The position numbers were made by a program, and so were the translations under genes. From an uncultured Burkholderiaceae bacterium (GTDB taxonomy: Bacteria; Pseudomonadota; Gammaproteobacteria; Burkholderiales; Burkholderiaceae): a DNA stretch of 8,074 nucleotides. Within the stretch, counting starts at the first letter, position 1. The number at the start of each line of letters is the position of its first letter. The stretch lies in the NCBI GenBank assembly GCA_937871985.1, contig CALMPB010000208.1, positions 1-8,074 of the forward strand, in the 5' to 3' direction. The notes under the pieces are model-generated. The model saw only the letters and a list, made by a program, of their open reading frames with translations. It was not told where the DNA came from and made no database searches. Positions 6,488-8,074 of this stretch are shown one piece after another.

Positions 6488-7194
6488 GCTTGCTCACAGT
6501 CAGGAATCTGCACGCCCATTATGGCAAGAGCCATGTGCTGCACGGCGTGAACCTGGAAATCCGGGCGGGCGAAATCGCTTGCGTGCTGGGCCGCAATGGA
6601 TCGGGACGCTCGACCATGCTCAAGACCTTGATGGGCATCGTGCCCTGCAGCCAGGGGACCATCACGCTGGACGGGAAGGAGCTGGCAGGTGAACTGCCGC
6701 ACCGCATCGTCAAGCGCGGCATGAGCTATGTGCCCGAGGAACGGCTGATCTTTCCGAATCTCACCGTGGCGGAGAACCTGCAGATCGGCCAGCAGCCCGG
6801 GTCCGCCGGCGCCGCCCGATGGACGGTGCAGAACATGTACGACTATTTCCCGCGCCTGAAGGAGCGCCAGTCGACCCTGGCGGGAAATCTCTCGGGAGGC
6901 GAACAGCAGATGCTTACCTTGTGCCGTTCGCTGCTCGGCCATCCCAGACTGCTGCTGGTGGATGAGCCCACCGAAGGACTCGCGCCCTTGATCGTCGAGC
7001 ACCTGGTGGAGGTAATGCAGGACATACACCGCAAGGGTGTTTCTATCTTATTGGTGGAGCAAAAAATGACTATCGCGCTGCGTATTGCCGAGCGCTGTTT
7101 CATCATGGGGCGAGGGCAGATCGTGTTTGACGATACCCCCGCAGCCCTGCGGGAAGATGCCGCGGTGCGCAGGCGCTGGCTGGAGGTCGCATGA
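6484..7194 (+). CDS. LivF-type ATP-binding subunit with a Walker A Lys-to-Arg change
   Basis: This 236-residue partner ATPase is of normal LivF length. It starts at an ATG overlapping the LivG stop, with GGGAGAGG at 6469-6476. Motifs in order: Walker A GRNGSGRS (36-43) with Arg42 in place of the catalytic Lys, a VPEER Q-loop equivalent around Glu85, a canonical signature LSGGEQQ (136-142), Walker B LLLVDEP (156-162) and VEQK in the H-loop, with Gln193 where a His would be. The last two deviations are common in LivF proteins; the Arg is more notable. The CGC codon at 6607-6609 makes a sequencing slip unlikely to be silent, and the frame around it is intact. It should pair with the LivG-type subunit as a heterodimer on the cytoplasmic face. 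It overlaps the dehydrogenase gene by four bases. Confidence 0.92.
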   Translation: MSLLTVRNLHAHYGKSHVLHGVNLEIRAGEIACVLGRNGSGRSTMLKTLMGIVPCSQGTITLDGKELAGELPHRIVKRGMSYVPEERLIFPNLTVAENLQIGQQPGSAGAARWTVQNMYDYFPRLKERQSTLAGNLSGGEQQMLTLCRSLLGHPRLLLVDEPTEGLAPLIVEHLVEVMQDIHRKGVSILLVEQKMTIALRIAERCFIMGRGQIVFDDTPAALREDAAVRRRWLEVA

Positions 7195-8074
7195 GTCATT
7201 CTTCTCAATCCGCGATCCAGGATGTTGCCTGCGACGTGCTGGTCATCGGCTCCGGCGCTTCGGGCTTGACCACGGCGCTGGTCGCGCACGAGCTGGGATT
7301 GAAAGTCCTGGTCGTGGAGAAAAATCCGGTGTTCGGCGGCACCACGTCGCGTTCGGGCGGCTGGCTGTGGGTGCCGGGAAATCCGCTGGCGCAGAGGCAT
7401 GGCGTGAACGATCCGATCGGACAGGCCAGGACCTATATCGAGCACGAGGCCGGCAGGCACTTCGACGCGCAGCGCGTGGATGCCTTCCTGGCGGCCGCGG
7501 GGCCGATGGTGGATTTCATGGAAAAGCATACGCAGGTCCGGTTCAATTTCGGCGCCAGCTACCCTGATTACCATCCCGATCATCCTGGCGGCGCGTTCGA
7601 AGGGCGTTCGATCCATCCGCAGCCGTTTGACGGCGCGCAGCTGGGCCCCTGGCTGAAACGCCTGGCCAAGCCGATGAAGGAGTCGACCTTCCTGGGCATG
7701 GGCCTCAATAGCGGCCCCGATCTGAAGCACTTCCTCAACGCCACGCGTTCCGTCTCTTCCGCCGCCTTCGTGGCCAGACGCATGCTCTCCCACTTCTACA
7801 GCGTGCTCAGGCATGGCGAGGGCACCCGCCTGGTGAATGGCTGTGCGCTGGCGGCGAGATTGCTGGCTTCCGCGGTGGACAAGGGCATCGAGCTATGGAG
7901 CCATGCGGATGCCGTGGCGCTGCAACAGCAGGGCGGCAGGGTCGCGGGCGCGACCATCCGCCTCCCGGGAAAGACCGTTCAGGTCCGCGCGAGCCGCGCC
8001 GTGGTGCTGGCGGCAGGGGGATTCCCCAGCGACGAAAAGCGCCGCGGCCGCCACTATGCCCATCTGCGGGGTCA
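7191..8074 (+). CDS. FAD-dependent dehydrogenase, 3-ketosteroid dehydrogenase/fumarate reductase flavoprotein-like (3' partial)
   Basis: The frame runs open from the ATG at 7191 to the window end, giving 294 residues of a protein that in this family is usually about 450-580 long. GGAGG at 7182-7186 is the ribosome binding site and the start overlaps the LivF stop (ATGA). Residues 15-43 form the FAD-binding Rossmann motif: DVLVIGSGASG with glycines 20, 22 and 25, ending at Glu43 in LVVEK, which should contact the ribose. GGTTSRSGGWLWVPGN (49-64) is the second conserved FAD-contact segment of the FAD_binding_2 superfamily and is closest to 3-ketosteroid-delta1-dehydrogenase-like proteins. VNGCALAARLLASAVDKGIELW and RAVVLAAGGF are further family landmarks. 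No signal peptide is seen, so it is probably cytoplasmic. Alternatives are fumarate reductase-, tricarballylate dehydrogenase- or urocanate reductase-like enzymes; the catalytic C-terminal part is missing. The tight coupling suggests it acts on the imported solute or a derivative. Confidence 0.85.
   Translation, partial: MSHSSQSAIQDVACDVLVIGSGASGLTTALVAHELGLKVLVVEKNPVFGGTTSRSGGWLWVPGNPLAQRHGVNDPIGQARTYIEHEAGRHFDAQRVDAFLAAAGPMVDFMEKHTQVRFNFGASYPDYHPDHPGGAFEGRSIHPQPFDGAQLGPWLKRLAKPMKESTFLGMGLNSGPDLKHFLNATRSVSSAAFVARRMLSHFYSVLRHGEGTRLVNGCALAARLLASAVDKGIELWSHADAVALQQQGGRVAGATIRLPGKTVQVRASRAVVLAAGGFPSDEKRRGRHYAHLRG

Overview
The window is GC-rich, densely coding DNA on the + strand. It looks like a Betaproteobacterium of the Bordetella/Achromobacter type (Alcaligenaceae). 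That placement is inferred from base composition, codon style and the gene family mix; there is no rRNA or other taxonomic marker. No tRNA, rRNA, insertion sequence, CRISPR array or phage gene is visible.

Layout. Bases 1-945 are the 3' part of a gene whose start lies outside the window. Its first ~40 residues read as the end of an IclR-type effector-binding domain, and the rest reads as an SMP-30/gluconolactonase-like beta-propeller. It therefore looks like a regulator-lactonase fusion, and the propeller appears to have lost its metal ligands. After a short AT-rich gap with a plausible promoter comes a second, ordinary-sized IclR-family regulator (1111-1902). A 370-base intergenic region follows. 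It holds several hairpins, one of which is a convincing rho-independent terminator (about 2012-2043). Next in that region is an AT-rich block with TGATA/TATCA half-sites abutting a good sigma-70 promoter.

From 2273 to the end of the window runs one tightly packed operon. It encodes a periplasmic substrate-binding protein (TTG start), a LivH-type permease, a LivM-type permease with a ~100-residue C-terminal extension, a LivG-type ATPase, a LivF-type ATPase and a FAD-dependent dehydrogenase cut off by the window end. After the binding protein, each gene overlaps the next by 1-4 bases. A strong hairpin lies between the binding-protein gene and the first permease gene.

How the genes may work together. 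The five Liv-type proteins form a complete hydrophobic amino acid transporter (HAAT) family importer. The overlapping dehydrogenase of the 3-ketosteroid dehydrogenase/fumarate reductase flavoprotein superfamily suggests that the imported solute, or a product of it, is oxidised in the cytoplasm. One or both IclR-type regulators probably control the operon. The solute cannot be named from the sequence; an organic acid, aromatic or alicyclic compound is as plausible as a branched-chain amino acid.

The most unusual points are the IclR/pseudo-lactonase fusion and the asymmetric ATPase pair. LivF has Arg in place of the Walker A Lys, and LivG has Ser in place of the signature Gly.
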